The notes beneath the pieces were generated by a model. It was not told the origin of the DNA. It saw only the letters and a program-made list of their open reading frames with translations, and ran no database searches. The translations under genes were made by a program, and so were the position numbers. A stretch of DNA of 64,000 bases, taken from Paenibacillus sinensis (GTDB lineage: Bacteria; Bacillota; Bacilli; Paenibacillales; Paenibacillaceae). The stretch is from NCBI RefSeq assembly GCF_019904155.1, contig NZ_JAHCMB010000061.1, positions 1-64,000 on the forward strand, written 5' to 3'. Positions 24,229 to 33,256 of this stretch are shown in pieces; within the stretch, counting starts at the first letter, position 1; each line of letters starts with the position of its first letter.

Positions 24229-24669
24229 TCATTTCCTGACCGCATGCTCCGCATCCTTCTTAACCGGCATACGCTTCCGGTCGCCCTTCAAAGTGCATTC
24301 CTCCTCAGCCGCAGTCTTGTGGATCAATGCTTGATCGATAAAATCCACAATCTGTTGGAGCGAGGCCATTTGGTTCAGTATGTTCTCCCGATGTCTTTGC
24401 AGCGCATCGAATAATTCGGGGGTATCCGCCAGCTCCTCACGGGGCCGGTCCAAAAAAGGCCTCATTTCGTCCAGCGACATCCCCGTCTTCTTCAGGCATG
24501 TAATGAGATTCATGCGCTCGATATCGCCTTGATCGTATACGCGGTGCCGATTCTCTCTCCGCAGTGCATGGGGCAGCAGCCCAATCTTCTCATAATAGCG
24601 GATGGTATCCTCGCTAAGTCCTGTCATTTCGGCCGCCGTACGGATCGGATATGTCTCGTTCCCGCTCAT
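24229..24669 (-). CDS. MerR family transcriptional regulator
   Basis: 146 residues. The N-terminal MerR winged helix-turn-helix is clear: YPIRTAAEMTGLSEDTIRYYEKIGLLP, then a wing with RRENRHRVYDQGDIERM. A dimerising helix follows (about residues 80-115), then a Lys/Arg-rich tail. There is no conserved metal-binding cysteine pair, so it resembles the YyaN/AdhR-type sensors of aldehydes or electrophiles more than metal sensors. It is divergent from an SDR gene whose promoter has the MerR signature. Confidence 0.92.
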   Translation of the reverse strand: MSGNETYPIRTAAEMTGLSEDTIRYYEKIGLLPHALRRENRHRVYDQGDIERMNLITCLKKTGMSLDEMRPFLDRPREELADTPELFDALQRHRENILNQMASLQQIVDFIDQALIHKTAAEEECTLKGDRKRMPVKKDAEHAVRK

Positions 24670-24808
24670 CTCACCGCCTCCTTTGTTTGTTCGGAGCTAT
24701 CTGCCAGTTGAAGTTATCATAACTCCTGGAGCCCGCTTCAAGTCAAGTCCGGAGGGTCATCTGAAGATTCCATATTCATGTTTGCATTCGGAACGAAAAA
24801 TCAGTTGC

Positions 24809-24839
24809 TTGACTTGGAGTCGACTCCAGGTTATAGAAT
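24809..24839 (+). promoter_or_regulatory. MerR-type promoter/operator of the SDR gene
   Basis: TTGACT (-35) and TAGAAT (-10) are separated by 19 bases instead of the usual 17, and the spacer holds a perfect 14-bp palindrome TGGAGTCGACTCCA. This overlong spacer with a central dyad is the hallmark of promoters untwisted by MerR-family activators. The regulator is very probably the divergent gene at 24229-24669. Confidence 0.85.
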
Positions 24840-24882
24840 GGCCTCAATCCGAAAGACAGAACACACAAGGAGGTTCATTCAG

Positions 24883-25737
24883 ATGAATACACAAGCTAAA
24901 TACACCGCTCTGATCACAGGCGCGAACAGTGGAATCGGTCTGGTGCTAACCCGGATGCTGCTCGAACGGGGATGGGATGTGATCGCCCTGATCCGTTCCT
25001 CTTTTCAAAGAGATGATTCCAGAGTCAGGGAATTTCAGCAGCAGGGGAGGCTGCGCGTCTATCAGGGGGATTTGTCGGATTTCACCAGCCTGCGCCAAGC
25101 CCTTGATGTGATCAAAAGATCCGAGGTCCGGATCGACGTACTGTTCAACAATGCCGGAGGCAGCTTCCCGGAGCTGCTCTTCTCCAAGCAGGGACGCGAG
25201 CTTCATTTCGAGACTCAGGCTGTGGCGCCTTACGTGATTTATTCAGAACTCCGCGAGCTGCTGCTTGCCGGTGATCTGAAGACCGTAATCGGTACCTCCT
25301 CGGCGGCTATAAATTATGTGAAACGGTTGAACCCGGAGAAGCTGGAGCATCCCGACACGTTCAAAAAGCTGCTCGGTCCTTATGCGGATTCCAAGCTGGC
25401 TCACTCCCTCTGGATCAAGGAAGCCGCGCCGTCCGCCTTCGCGCAAGGGATCCGGCTGCAGAGCGTTGATCCCGGTCCCAACAATACCATGAGACCCGGC
25501 AATCGCTCCGGGCTGCCTATCTACGTGAAGCCGCTGATGAAGCTGTTCTTCCCAGGTCCCGAGCATGGAGCATCCCTGCTGTACGAAGCTGCCGTTTCGG
25601 GCAGCCAGTACCCGCCTGGCTCCTACCTCCATAAAGGCAAACCCGCCAAGCTGCCGTTCGAAAGCCTTAGCCCTGCTGTACTAAAGCTGGTCAAGTCGGT
25701 GTATGAACGGGAGTTCGCAGGTGTGGAAGCGAAGTGA
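24883..25737 (+). CDS. Short-chain dehydrogenase/reductase (SDR)
   Basis: 284 residues. NAD(P)-dependent oxidoreductase with a Rossmann fold: TGANSGIG near residue 12 binds the cofactor, NNAGG follows at about residue 90, and an IGTSSAAINY region plus a YADSKLAH motif supply Ser, Tyr and Lys of the catalytic centre. The start at 24883 has AAGGAGG at the right distance. Control by the adjacent MerR-type activator suggests induction by a small reactive compound. Resembles retinol dehydrogenase/WWOX-like SDRs; substrate unknown. Confidence 0.9.
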   Translation: MNTQAKYTALITGANSGIGLVLTRMLLERGWDVIALIRSSFQRDDSRVREFQQQGRLRVYQGDLSDFTSLRQALDVIKRSEVRIDVLFNNAGGSFPELLFSKQGRELHFETQAVAPYVIYSELRELLLAGDLKTVIGTSSAAINYVKRLNPEKLEHPDTFKKLLGPYADSKLAHSLWIKEAAPSAFAQGIRLQSVDPGPNNTMRPGNRSGLPIYVKPLMKLFFPGPEHGASLLYEAAVSGSQYPPGSYLHKGKPAKLPFESLSPAVLKLVKSVYEREFAGVEAK

Positions 25738-25748
25738 TTTCAAGACTA

Positions 25749-25797
25749 AAAGGCCGATCATCGGGGAGTTTGTTCTCTCCCTCTGATCGGCCTTCTT
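25749..25797. terminator. Bidirectional terminator between SDR gene and nifV
   Basis: GGCCGATCATCGGGGAG pairs with CTCTCCCTCTGATCGGCC (one bulge). T-rich tails lie on both sides (TTCTTAAT plus strand, TTTTAG minus strand). It ends both the SDR transcript and the nif operon. Confidence 0.82.
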
Positions 25798-25887
25798 AAT
25801 GGTTAGGCACCGTATATTCGATTTCAACAATTAGAGTAATGAGGATTAGGATGGAAAGCAATATCCTATGAGGCAGACTCCTTCGAA

Positions 25888-27033
25888 TCAAACCACGTTA
25901 TGCGTGTGAGTATGATCCTCACGCAGCCATTCCAGCAACAGGGGCTCCGGAACATTGTTCTTGCTTGATTCGGCATATTCCCGAACCCGTATCAGAAGAC
26001 GGGACACGGTCTCCGGGTCCGCTTCCAGTCCCAGCTTGCTCAGCACATGCGCAATGCCGCCTGTTCCCGAGTGCTTGCCGAGCACAAATTGATGCTCACG
26101 CCCGACTTCTCCCGGGTTAAACGTCTGGTACGTCTCCCGATCCTTCATCAGACCGTCAACATGAATCCCCGATTCATGTGTGAACGCGAGTCTGCCGACA
26201 ATCGGCTTCGCGTCCCCGACGCTGCGTCCGGACGCCGAAATGACGATATCGGCAGCCAGCTTGAGCAGTTCAGCCTTGATGGCGCTGTGCCCGCCATACA
26301 AATAACGCCACGCCAGAGCCACTTCTTCCATCGGAGCATTGCCGGTACGTTCACCGATGCCGGCGATCGTTGTGCTTGCCCATACAGCCCCTGCAGCGAT
26401 ACCGCTCAGTGTATTCGCCACAGCGAGGCCAAAATCATTATGGCAGTGCACCTCAAGCTCCACATCATTCGGCACCGCTCCAAGGAGACTGCTGATCCGC
26501 TGCGACATCTGGCCCGGATGATGGGCCGATACCGTATCCGCATACCGGAACCATCTTATGCCACAGGATTCGTACAGGGCATTGACCAGTTCCACAAGAA
26601 AGCTCATATCTGCGCGTGAAGCATCTTCCATCCCGACCGATACCGTCATTCCAAACTCCCGGGCATAGTCCGCAGCCTTCAGAAGCTTCGTCAGCCCTTC
26701 GTCAGGCGCCAATCCCAGCTTGCCACGCAGCTGTATATCGGAGACCGGGAGGGATATATGGCACCAGTTCACTCCTGTCGCCCGCGCGTTGTCGACATCG
26801 CTCTTCAGCGCACGGTTCCAGGTCATCAGCTTCATGGGAAGACCAAGCGCGGCAATAGCCGCGATATCCTCCTGTTCCCTTATTCCCATGGCAGGAATAC
26901 CAATCTCCGCCTGTTCTACACCGCATTCCGACAGCACCTTAGCGATCTCCAGCTTTTCTGTCCTCGTGAATGAAACTCCAGCCGCCTGTTCACCGTCCCT
27001 CAGCGTTGTATCACATAGCTTGAGACTTTTCAC
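25888..27033 (-). CDS. nifV: Homocitrate synthase NifV
   Basis: 381 residues. Condenses 2-oxoglutarate with acetyl-CoA to R-homocitrate, the organic ligand of FeMo-co. DRE-TIM metallolyase family: LCDTTLRDGEQAAGV at the N-terminus (active-site Arg/Asp), the metal-binding HCHNDFGLAVAN histidines, and GERTGNAP. The C-terminal part (LAFTHESGIHVDG) is typical of NifV rather than LeuA. The GTG start overlaps the hesA stop by four bases (GTGA), with AAGGAGG inside hesA. It is the last gene of the nif operon. Confidence 0.95.
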   Translation of the reverse strand: MKSLKLCDTTLRDGEQAAGVSFTRTEKLEIAKVLSECGVEQAEIGIPAMGIREQEDIAAIAALGLPMKLMTWNRALKSDVDNARATGVNWCHISLPVSDIQLRGKLGLAPDEGLTKLLKAADYAREFGMTVSVGMEDASRADMSFLVELVNALYESCGIRWFRYADTVSAHHPGQMSQRISSLLGAVPNDVELEVHCHNDFGLAVANTLSGIAAGAVWASTTIAGIGERTGNAPMEEVALAWRYLYGGHSAIKAELLKLAADIVISASGRSVGDAKPIVGRLAFTHESGIHVDGLMKDRETYQTFNPGEVGREHQFVLGKHSGTGGIAHVLSKLGLEADPETVSRLLIRVREYAESSKNNVPEPLLLEWLREDHTHTHNVV

Positions 27034-27785
27034 GGTTTACCTCCTTCTCCGCAGCAAGCGCAATTCGGATTACGGGTAAGTCGGACACTGTATGTGGTAA
27101 AGTCGAGTGAGTTAAAACGATGCATAATGCCGGTATAGGTCGTCCCTACCCTTGTAATCCATTTTACGGCTTCCAGCGCAGCCAGGCAACCTGCAATACC
27201 GGATGTTGCACCCAGTACTGGAAATCCAAAAGGTTCCCACTGCGGCTGATTGCCCGGATACAGGCATTCCAGACAAGGCGTTTCGCCGGGAACCATAGTC
27301 GTCAATGAAATTTCATAACCATACATGGCAGCTTCAACCATCGGCTTGCCGGCCTCCACGCATACGCGGTTCAGCTCATACCGTTCTGGGAAATCATAGC
27401 GGGCATCGATCACAATATCCGCTTTCTCGACCCAGGGCTTCGCGTTGCCTCCCTCGATCTTGGCATTGTAGCCTTCGATTTCAACTTCAGGATTAAGACG
27501 CTGCAGATGCTGGATGGCTGTGCTCATCCGCTCTTCCCCCAAATGCTCGGAGTCCATGAGGATCTGCCGGTTCAGGTCCGGAAGGAGAATCTTGCCTTCA
27601 TGGGCGAGAATGAGTCTGCCGATGCCGGCGGCCGCCAAATAAATGGCAGCCGTACCTCCAAGTCCGCCGATACCCGCGATCATGACCGTCGCTTCCTTCA
27701 GCGCCCTCTGGCCGTCTTCACCGAGCAGCTTAAGCTGCCGTGCGTAACGTTCCATCTCCACTGTCTGCGTATATCCATGCTCCAT
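27030..27785 (-). CDS. hesA: HesA/MoeB/ThiF family protein in the nif operon
   Basis: 251 residues, an E1-like adenylating enzyme fold. The nucleotide-binding GIGGLGGTAAIYLAAAGIG motif is at about residues 38-56, DLNRQ follows, and CLECLYPG plus CACCGEGG form two CxxC pairs for a structural zinc. HesA is a standing member of Paenibacillus nif operons; it has been linked to metal or sulfur supply for nitrogenase cofactors, but its reaction is not established. GGAGGGG precedes the ATG. An 80-base gap separates it from the DUF269 gene, and it overlaps nifV by four bases. Confidence 0.93.
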   Translation of the reverse strand: MEHGYTQTVEMERYARQLKLLGEDGQRALKEATVMIAGIGGLGGTAAIYLAAAGIGRLILAHEGKILLPDLNRQILMDSEHLGEERMSTAIQHLQRLNPEVEIEGYNAKIEGGNAKPWVEKADIVIDARYDFPERYELNRVCVEAGKPMVEAAMYGYEISLTTMVPGETPCLECLYPGNQPQWEPFGFPVLGATSGIAGCLAALEAVKWITRVGTTYTGIMHRFNSLDFTTYSVRLTRNPNCACCGEGGKP

Positions 27786-27865
27786 GTCTCTACCCCTCCG
27801 TTATTGCTCATGGCTTCATTGTTTCCGTCCAGTATAGAATCGGAGGCGTTCCATGACAGTGAAGT

Positions 27866-28426
27866 TTATCCCTCCAGATTGAGAAGACTCTGCACCTCTG
27901 CCAAATCTTTATATTTATCCAGGAAGGTGAGGCCTTCCTCAACACAAGCCACTCCGTAAGCAACCGTCTTCGCAAGTGAGGTGAACGGGAACGGAAAGCC
28001 CGCTCGAAGACTCTTGATCACGAGGATGATCCGGCCGCTGTACAGCAGCCCTCGGCCAAATCCTTCCACATTGATCTCCGCGGAGCTCTGGATCATCAGC
28101 CCGCTCTTCTCCTCCAGCACCCCGGCGATCGCTTGAAACAGAACCGGCACCTGGGAACGCACATCGTCGGATACGGTGCAGTTGATATCGGACTTGGCCT
28201 TATCTTCCGCAGAAGCTAGGAACAGCTTCGAAATCTTCTCCTCCGGCGTCAGGGAGGCGTAGCGCCCGAAGTAATCGCTCGCGCTGAGCAGATCGTTCAG
28301 CCGGCGGACTAACCGTTCCGCCTTCTCCGGATCGGGCAGCGGCTTCTGCCGACGCTTCGGCGGAACGGGAGATTGCTGCGCGTTCTGCGCATTCATACCA
28401 GCGAAATCATCAGCTATTCGTTCCAT
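27866..28426 (-). CDS. NifX-associated protein (DUF269)
   Basis: 186 residues. Matches the DUF269 family found beside nifX in diazotrophs: YFGRYASLTPEEKI, SDDVRSQVPVLFQAIAGVLEEKSGLMIQSS, and a RIILVIKSLRAGFPFPF region followed by a helical C-terminus. The role is thought to be accessory to FeMo-co biosynthesis but is unproven. The start at 28426 (MERIADDF) overlaps nifX by 17 bases and has AGGAG nine bases upstream; a second Met ten residues in is possible. Its presence marks the ten-gene form of the Paenibacillus cluster; the nine-gene form lacks it. Confidence 0.88.
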   Translation of the reverse strand: MERIADDFAGMNAQNAQQSPVPPKRRQKPLPDPEKAERLVRRLNDLLSASDYFGRYASLTPEEKISKLFLASAEDKAKSDINCTVSDDVRSQVPVLFQAIAGVLEEKSGLMIQSSAEINVEGFGRGLLYSGRIILVIKSLRAGFPFPFTSLAKTVAYGVACVEEGLTFLDKYKDLAEVQSLLNLEG

Positions 28427-28808
28427 TGACTTCCGCTCCTTCCTCTTCGGCCCGAAGCACCTTCGCAAGCCACATCGGAGGCTTGCCCTGCAGCATTTCT
28501 CCGAGCCGCTTGACCTGCTCATCAATCGGGCTGCCAAAAGGCACCTTGACCGGCATGATCTTGCGGCGTGTAACCTTGGCAGCGGCCGATGCACCGATCT
28601 GCATGATGAATATCAGCGTGCAATCTTCGATGGCCTGAATCCGGGAATCAATCTTGCCCATCTCATCCTGGGCTGCGATATCGGGGATTCTGCGAAGCTC
28701 GAGGAGCTCGCTTCCGGCTCTCGTTACATTGTAAACGGCGAACATGGAGCTTTGTCCGAAGTGGGCGTTAACCCGAATCCCATCATCTGTGGCGAATGCT
28801 ACTTTCAC
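28410..28808 (-). CDS. nifX: Nitrogenase cofactor carrier NifX
   Basis: 132 residues. Small NifX/NafY-family domain that binds NifB-co and the VK-cluster on the way to NifEN. Opens MKVAFATDDGIRVNAHFGQS, the conserved edge of the fold, and continues RIQAIEDCTLIFIMQIGASAAAKV. Starts with GTG behind GGGAGGCGG and overlaps the nifN end by 26 bases. The C-terminal tail after about residue 120 is not conserved. Confidence 0.93.
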   Translation of the reverse strand: MKVAFATDDGIRVNAHFGQSSMFAVYNVTRAGSELLELRRIPDIAAQDEMGKIDSRIQAIEDCTLIFIMQIGASAAAKVTRRKIMPVKVPFGSPIDEQVKRLGEMLQGKPPMWLAKVLRAEEEGAEVNGTNS

Positions 28809-30111
28809 GGTGCTCCGCCTCCCTTCTCATTAATTGATTTCCCGCTTTATTCGTCCATTCCATGGCTCCGCGATAGCCAACGGATACATTCATATAAGAG
28901 CCCAGTTCGTTCCAAACCGGGAACCCTGCGGGCACATGCGCCGCACCGATGCGATCCGCGCCCGCCAAGCTATGCGAGCTGCCGATCCACAGGTCGGCTC
29001 CGCTGCCCAGCACCTCCGCGTCGTCCAGATCGCCGACCCAGACATCGCGCTCCAGTTCGGCAATCGCAGACGTCTCATAAGAGGTAACCAGCGCCTTCTG
29101 TTCCACACCCAGTTCTTCCAGCCAGGAAGACACCGAACAGATATGATCGGGCTCCAGCGCAACCACAGCGGACATCCCGGCGAATTGGAAATGGGCGTCC
29201 AGCATGCAGTCAAGCAGATTTTCCCGCTGCCAGCAATACCGGATCGGAACCGGAACACCGCTGATCTGATGCAGGAAATGAAAGAGCTCGTCGGAAGCCT
29301 TAAGTCCCATCGTGCTCTGGAATACCTTATACGGCGTGCCAAGAGCGTTATGCAATCTTCTTGCAGGACGCTCCATGCTTGAGCCGAAGGCGATGGTCAG
29401 TCCGGATTGCAAGCTCTGCAGCATGGAATCAAGCGGCACACCGCCTCTGGTCAGCGGCGAAAAACCGGTCAGCAGATGCCCGGACAGCGAAGTCGAAATA
29501 TCCGGCAGTGCGATTACTTCAAACCCGAATGAGGACACGATTTCCTTAAGCTCCATCACGTCTCCCGGCGTCAAATACGAACCGGGAAGCAGCGTAATCT
29601 GGCGGGAATTCACATTGCGCTGTCCCCGCAGACCCGCCTGCTGGATAAGCTCGTCGATCATCGCCTCGACCGTAACGCTAAAACCCGATTCCAGAGAGCC
29701 GCGAAAATCGGGCAGTGTTACGGAGAAGGCAAGCCCGCCCCGCATGTTCCGCTCCCGTTTATACGACTTCAGCATGATCTGATAATCCACACCCGCCACA
29801 TCTGTCAATTCCGTACCGATGATGCCGATAATGTCGGGACGATGCTTGGACAGGACGGCGTTCATCGCTTCCTCCAGATTGCGGTTGGCGTCAAAGATCA
29901 CATCCATTTCTTGAATAGCAGAAGTCTGAACCGCGATCGGTTCGCGAAAATGGCGGGTCAGCAGAGCCTTGGGAAAGGCAGAGCAGCCCTGAGCGCCATG
30001 TACGATCGGCATCGCCCGGTAGCAGCCCTGCATGGCAAGGATACCTCCAAGCGACTGCCCGATTTTGAGAGGATTCACCGATACCGGCTTGCTGCGTCTC
30101 TTAACGGTCAT
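28783..30111 (-). CDS. nifN: FeMo-co scaffold subunit NifN
   Basis: 442 residues. Beta subunit of the NifE2N2 scaffold that matures NifB-co to FeMo-co. NifK-like layout with LAMQGCYRAMPIVHGAQGC (cluster cysteines) near residues 25-45, SRHF-like LTRHFREP, and GIIGTELTDVAG. A third NifK-type P-cluster cysteine is not seen, as usual in NifN. The start at 30111 has AAGGAGG upstream; the longer upstream frame lies inside nifE and is not used. Overlaps nifE by 11 bases and nifX by 26. Confidence 0.94.
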   Translation of the reverse strand: MTVKRRSKPVSVNPLKIGQSLGGILAMQGCYRAMPIVHGAQGCSAFPKALLTRHFREPIAVQTSAIQEMDVIFDANRNLEEAMNAVLSKHRPDIIGIIGTELTDVAGVDYQIMLKSYKRERNMRGGLAFSVTLPDFRGSLESGFSVTVEAMIDELIQQAGLRGQRNVNSRQITLLPGSYLTPGDVMELKEIVSSFGFEVIALPDISTSLSGHLLTGFSPLTRGGVPLDSMLQSLQSGLTIAFGSSMERPARRLHNALGTPYKVFQSTMGLKASDELFHFLHQISGVPVPIRYCWQRENLLDCMLDAHFQFAGMSAVVALEPDHICSVSSWLEELGVEQKALVTSYETSAIAELERDVWVGDLDDAEVLGSGADLWIGSSHSLAGADRIGAAHVPAGFPVWNELGSYMNVSVGYRGAMEWTNKAGNQLMRREAEHRESSIRHR

Positions 30112-31462
30112 AGGAATCCTCCTTATCCCAAGGTGCTGGAGAAGATGCGAGTTTCCAGATCGGATTGTCGAGCGATTCAACCAATTCCTTGGCGAGCCGC
30201 AGCAATCCTTCGTAGCCTGCATAAGCTTTATGGCGTTCCTGGTTAATATCCACAAACGGAATCTGCTCTTTCATTGCGACGTACATATTCCGTCCGCCGG
30301 CGATCATGATATCCGCTTTGCGTTCCCGAACCGTCTTGATAATCCGGGAGGCTCCGCCTTCCGGGATATACTCCGTATCATCGCCGACCCGGTCGGCAAT
30401 GCGCTGAACATCCTCGTCGGAGCTCTTGTTCGTCCCTACTCCGACCACCTGAATGCCAAGCTCTTTCAGAGCGGAGATGACCGACCAGCTCTTGACACCA
30501 CCGGTGTAGAGCACAGCCTTCTTGCCTTTCAGAATTTTGCGGTATGGCCGAAGATCATGCGACAGCCGGTTCTCTTCGCGCTCGGTCAGACGATCGACCC
30601 GGCGTTCCATTTCCCTGTCGTTCAGCAGAAATGCCATCTGGCGCAGCGAATAGGTCGTCTCCTTCGCTCCGTAGAACGATCCTTCGAAATAAGGAATACC
30701 GTATTTCGATTCCATCTGCTTCGCCAGTCCCAACAGCGCGCGGCTGCATACCACCATGTTGGCCTTGGCCCGATGAGCCCAGGTAATCTCTTTATAACGT
30801 GCATCCCCCGTAATTCGCGATAACAAGGTAATTCCCGCCTGATTCATCAGCTTCTCGATGTCCCACATCTCGCCGGCGATGTTATACTCGCCAATCAGGT
30901 TGACGCCGAGCGGCGTCTCCTGTTCGGGTTCGCCCGTGCCGATGACGTATTGGAGCAGCGCATCGCCCGCGAGCCGATTGCCGAGGTTCTTGCTTCCGAC
31001 AAAACCGGGACTGTTCACGGGGATAACGGGAATTCCGAGGCGGCCGGACGCTTCCTTGCAGACGGCGTCCATATCTTCGCCGATCAGGGCGGTGACACAG
31101 GTCGCATATACAAATATAGCCGGAGGCGCAAAACGCCCGGCAATATAATCGATGCTGTCTTTCAGCTTTTTTTCCCCGCCAAAAATGATGTCGTTGTTGC
31201 CAAGATCCGTTGCAAATCCATATTGGGAGAGGTTGGGCCCGCTCGAAAGGCTGCCCCGGCTTTCCCAGCTGTTGCCGGCGCAAGCGACCGGTCCATGTAC
31301 GAGATGCGCAGCGTCCATAATGGGAAGCAGTGTAATTTGCGCTCCGTCGAAGGAGCATCCTCCGGCTGCCTCGCCCGGCTTCGGCCGTGGACAAGGCTTG
31401 GATTTGGGAGCCTGGCTCCCGCAGGCCTGATCATCGAATTCCTCTTTTCGAATAGGCTCCAT
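30101..31462 (-). CDS. nifE: FeMo-co scaffold subunit NifE
   Basis: 453 residues. Alpha subunit of the NifEN scaffold. Conserved blocks: GGCSFDGAQ, LVHGPVACAGNSWESRG, FVYATCVTALIGEDM (three cluster cysteines) and the late YTGGVKSWS Rossmann segment. The start at 31462 is chosen because AAGGAG lies 11 bases before it and the conserved N-terminus begins soon after; an earlier in-frame ATG at 31501 has no ribosome binding site. A 234-base gap with a strong hairpin separates it from nifK, unlike the tight packing elsewhere in the operon. Confidence 0.92.
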   Translation of the reverse strand: MEPIRKEEFDDQACGSQAPKSKPCPRPKPGEAAGGCSFDGAQITLLPIMDAAHLVHGPVACAGNSWESRGSLSSGPNLSQYGFATDLGNNDIIFGGEKKLKDSIDYIAGRFAPPAIFVYATCVTALIGEDMDAVCKEASGRLGIPVIPVNSPGFVGSKNLGNRLAGDALLQYVIGTGEPEQETPLGVNLIGEYNIAGEMWDIEKLMNQAGITLLSRITGDARYKEITWAHRAKANMVVCSRALLGLAKQMESKYGIPYFEGSFYGAKETTYSLRQMAFLLNDREMERRVDRLTEREENRLSHDLRPYRKILKGKKAVLYTGGVKSWSVISALKELGIQVVGVGTNKSSDEDVQRIADRVGDDTEYIPEGGASRIIKTVRERKADIMIAGGRNMYVAMKEQIPFVDINQERHKAYAGYEGLLRLAKELVESLDNPIWKLASSPAPWDKEDSYDR

Positions 31463-31651
31463 CGGATCATCATCTCCTTCGCTAAGGATCAGTGCTTTCA
31501 TTGTGACATACCAAACCGGCAGAAAATATGACAAATACCATGAAAACGGGATGAAAGGAATCTTTCTACCGAAAATTTTACATCATTATGGACACTTTTC
31601 ATACTACCTATGGAATCATTTATAACATGAATTGAACAGAAAATAGGATGA

Positions 31652-31684
31652 GGGAGCAGATTTATCCAAGATAAATCTGCTCCC
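31652..31684 (-). terminator. Hairpin between nifK and nifE (partial terminator or mRNA-stabilising stem)
   Basis: GGGAGCAGATTTAT pairs perfectly with ATAAATCTGCTCCC around a five-base loop (14-bp stem), 12 bases after the nifK stop. The following tail (TCATCCTATTTTC) is only weakly U-rich. It may end part of the transcripts or protect the nifHDK message from 3' decay. Confidence 0.7.
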
Positions 31685-31696
31685 TGTATTCTTTGA

Positions 31697-33256
31697 TTAG
31701 CGGACCAAGTCGTAATTGAAGCCTGAATTGTTGATGTCCAACTGCTCCAAAACTGTGTTAACGATCAAAGTCAGCAGATTCAGCGCGCCTTGGTATCCGA
31801 TAGTCGGACTGCGGTGCATATGATGACGGTCAAAGATCGGGAAGCCTACGCGGATGAGCGGCGTGTTCGAATCCTTGGCAGCAAACTTCACATGCGAGCT
31901 GCCGACAACCAGATCAACCGGATCGTTGATCAGCAGTGAACGCAGATGCCACAGATCTTTGCCGACATAGACGGTAGCTTCGGAACCGAACGGGCTTGAG
32001 GCCAGCAGGGCTTCGGCTTCCACTTTGAATTTCACGTCATTGTATTCCACATCACCGTTCGAGCAGAGAATGTGAACCGGCTCCATGCCGACTTCCAGAC
32101 AGAATCCGATCAGGCCGATCAGGAGGTCAGGGTCGCCTACGAGCGCTACCCGCTTACCATGCAGATAAGGATGGCTGTCGGTGTAAGCGTCAATGACGCG
32201 GCCGCGTTCTTCGATCAGGGATGCCGGAACCGGAAGTCCCGTCAGCTCGCTGATTGCTTCAAGCAGCTTGTCGGTTGCTTTGACGCCCAGAGGAGTCGAC
32301 ATTGCGGAAATTTGCTGCTTCCAGGTGCCGCTGATATAATCCTGAGTCTTCTTGAGCGTGTATTTCTGAAGCACGAGCGAACCCAGAGCGTTGGCAGCCT
32401 TTGGAACATCGTCCAGCTTGGTGCCGCCATAGTAGTACTCGTATTCACCGGTAGCCGGGGAATCGAAGTTGCCGCTGTGGTCGCCGAGAAGCGTGTATTT
32501 CGTATCGAATGCGTTCAGGATTTTGCGGATTTCGGCAAAGTTGCCGGTGTATCCTTCGAATCCGAGCATAACATTCAGCTTCTCGCCGCTTTCTTCGCCG
32601 GTTCCCGGAGCGGCTTGAAGGCCGGAACGGTCATACAGCTGGCTCAGAATGTTCTTGAGCATTGCGTCGTAACCCGTAGTATGCGAGCCGATGAAGCTCG
32701 GCGTATTCGCAAATGTTACTGGCATATCCTGAGCGATGGCTCCTTTTTGACGAGCCGTTCCAATAAAGGCCGACAGGTCGTCACCGATAACTTCCGCCAT
32801 GCAAGTCGTACAGACAGCAACCATATCCGGTTTGTACAGAGCGACTGCATTCTCCAGACCGTCAACCATGTTGCTCAGACCGCCGAATACGGCTGCGTCT
32901 TCGGTCATCGAGGAGGAAACAGCCGGCGTCGGCTCTTTAAAGTGGCGGCTCAGATGACTGCGGAAATAGGAGTTACAGCCCTGGGAACCGTGAACGAACG
33001 GCAGGGTCTTCTCAAAACCGAGAGCGGCCATCATGGCGCCGAGCGGCTGGCAAGCCTTGTGCGGGTTGATAACAACCGCTTTGCGGTCAAAGTTCTTCTC
33101 CATGTACTCCGCGGATTTGGAGTAAGCGAGAGCTTCAGCCGTTTCCTGAGCGCTGCAAGGAGCTTCGAATTGCTTCTTGTTCTCGCGCTGCTGAACAAAG
33201 CGTTCTTCCGTGAACAGTGTGTTATAATCCGGAATGTTCAATTTTTCCTTGCTCAT
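31697..33256 (-). CDS. nifK: Nitrogenase MoFe protein beta chain NifK
   Basis: 519 residues. Half of the alpha2beta2 dinitrogenase; holds the P-cluster at the interface with NifD. P-cluster cysteines lie in [36 protein letters not shown] and [14 protein letters not shown]. The N-terminal extension present in Azotobacter is moderate here. The ATG overlaps the nifD stop (ATGA, four bases), with GAGGGGG upstream, consistent with equal production of the two chains. Confidence 0.97.
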   Translation of the reverse strand: MSKEKLNIPDYNTLFTEERFVQQRENKKQFEAPCSAQETAEALAYSKSAEYMEKNFDRKAVVINPHKACQPLGAMMAALGFEKTLPFVHGSQGCNSYFRSHLSRHFKEPTPAVSSSMTEDAAVFGGLSNMVDGLENAVALYKPDMVAVCTTCMAEVIGDDLSAFIGTARQKGAIAQDMPVTFANTPSFIGSHTTGYDAMLKNILSQLYDRSGLQAAPGTGEESGEKLNVMLGFEGYTGNFAEIRKILNAFDTKYTLLGDHSGNFDSPATGEYEYYYGGTKLDDVPKAANALGSLVLQKYTLKKTQDYISGTWKQQISAMSTPLGVKATDKLLEAISELTGLPVPASLIEERGRVIDAYTDSHPYLHGKRVALVGDPDLLIGLIGFCLEVGMEPVHILCSNGDVEYNDVKFKVEAEALLASSPFGSEATVYVGKDLWHLRSLLINDPVDLVVGSSHVKFAAKDSNTPLIRVGFPIFDRHHMHRSPTIGYQGALNLLTLIVNTVLEQLDINNSGFNYDLVR

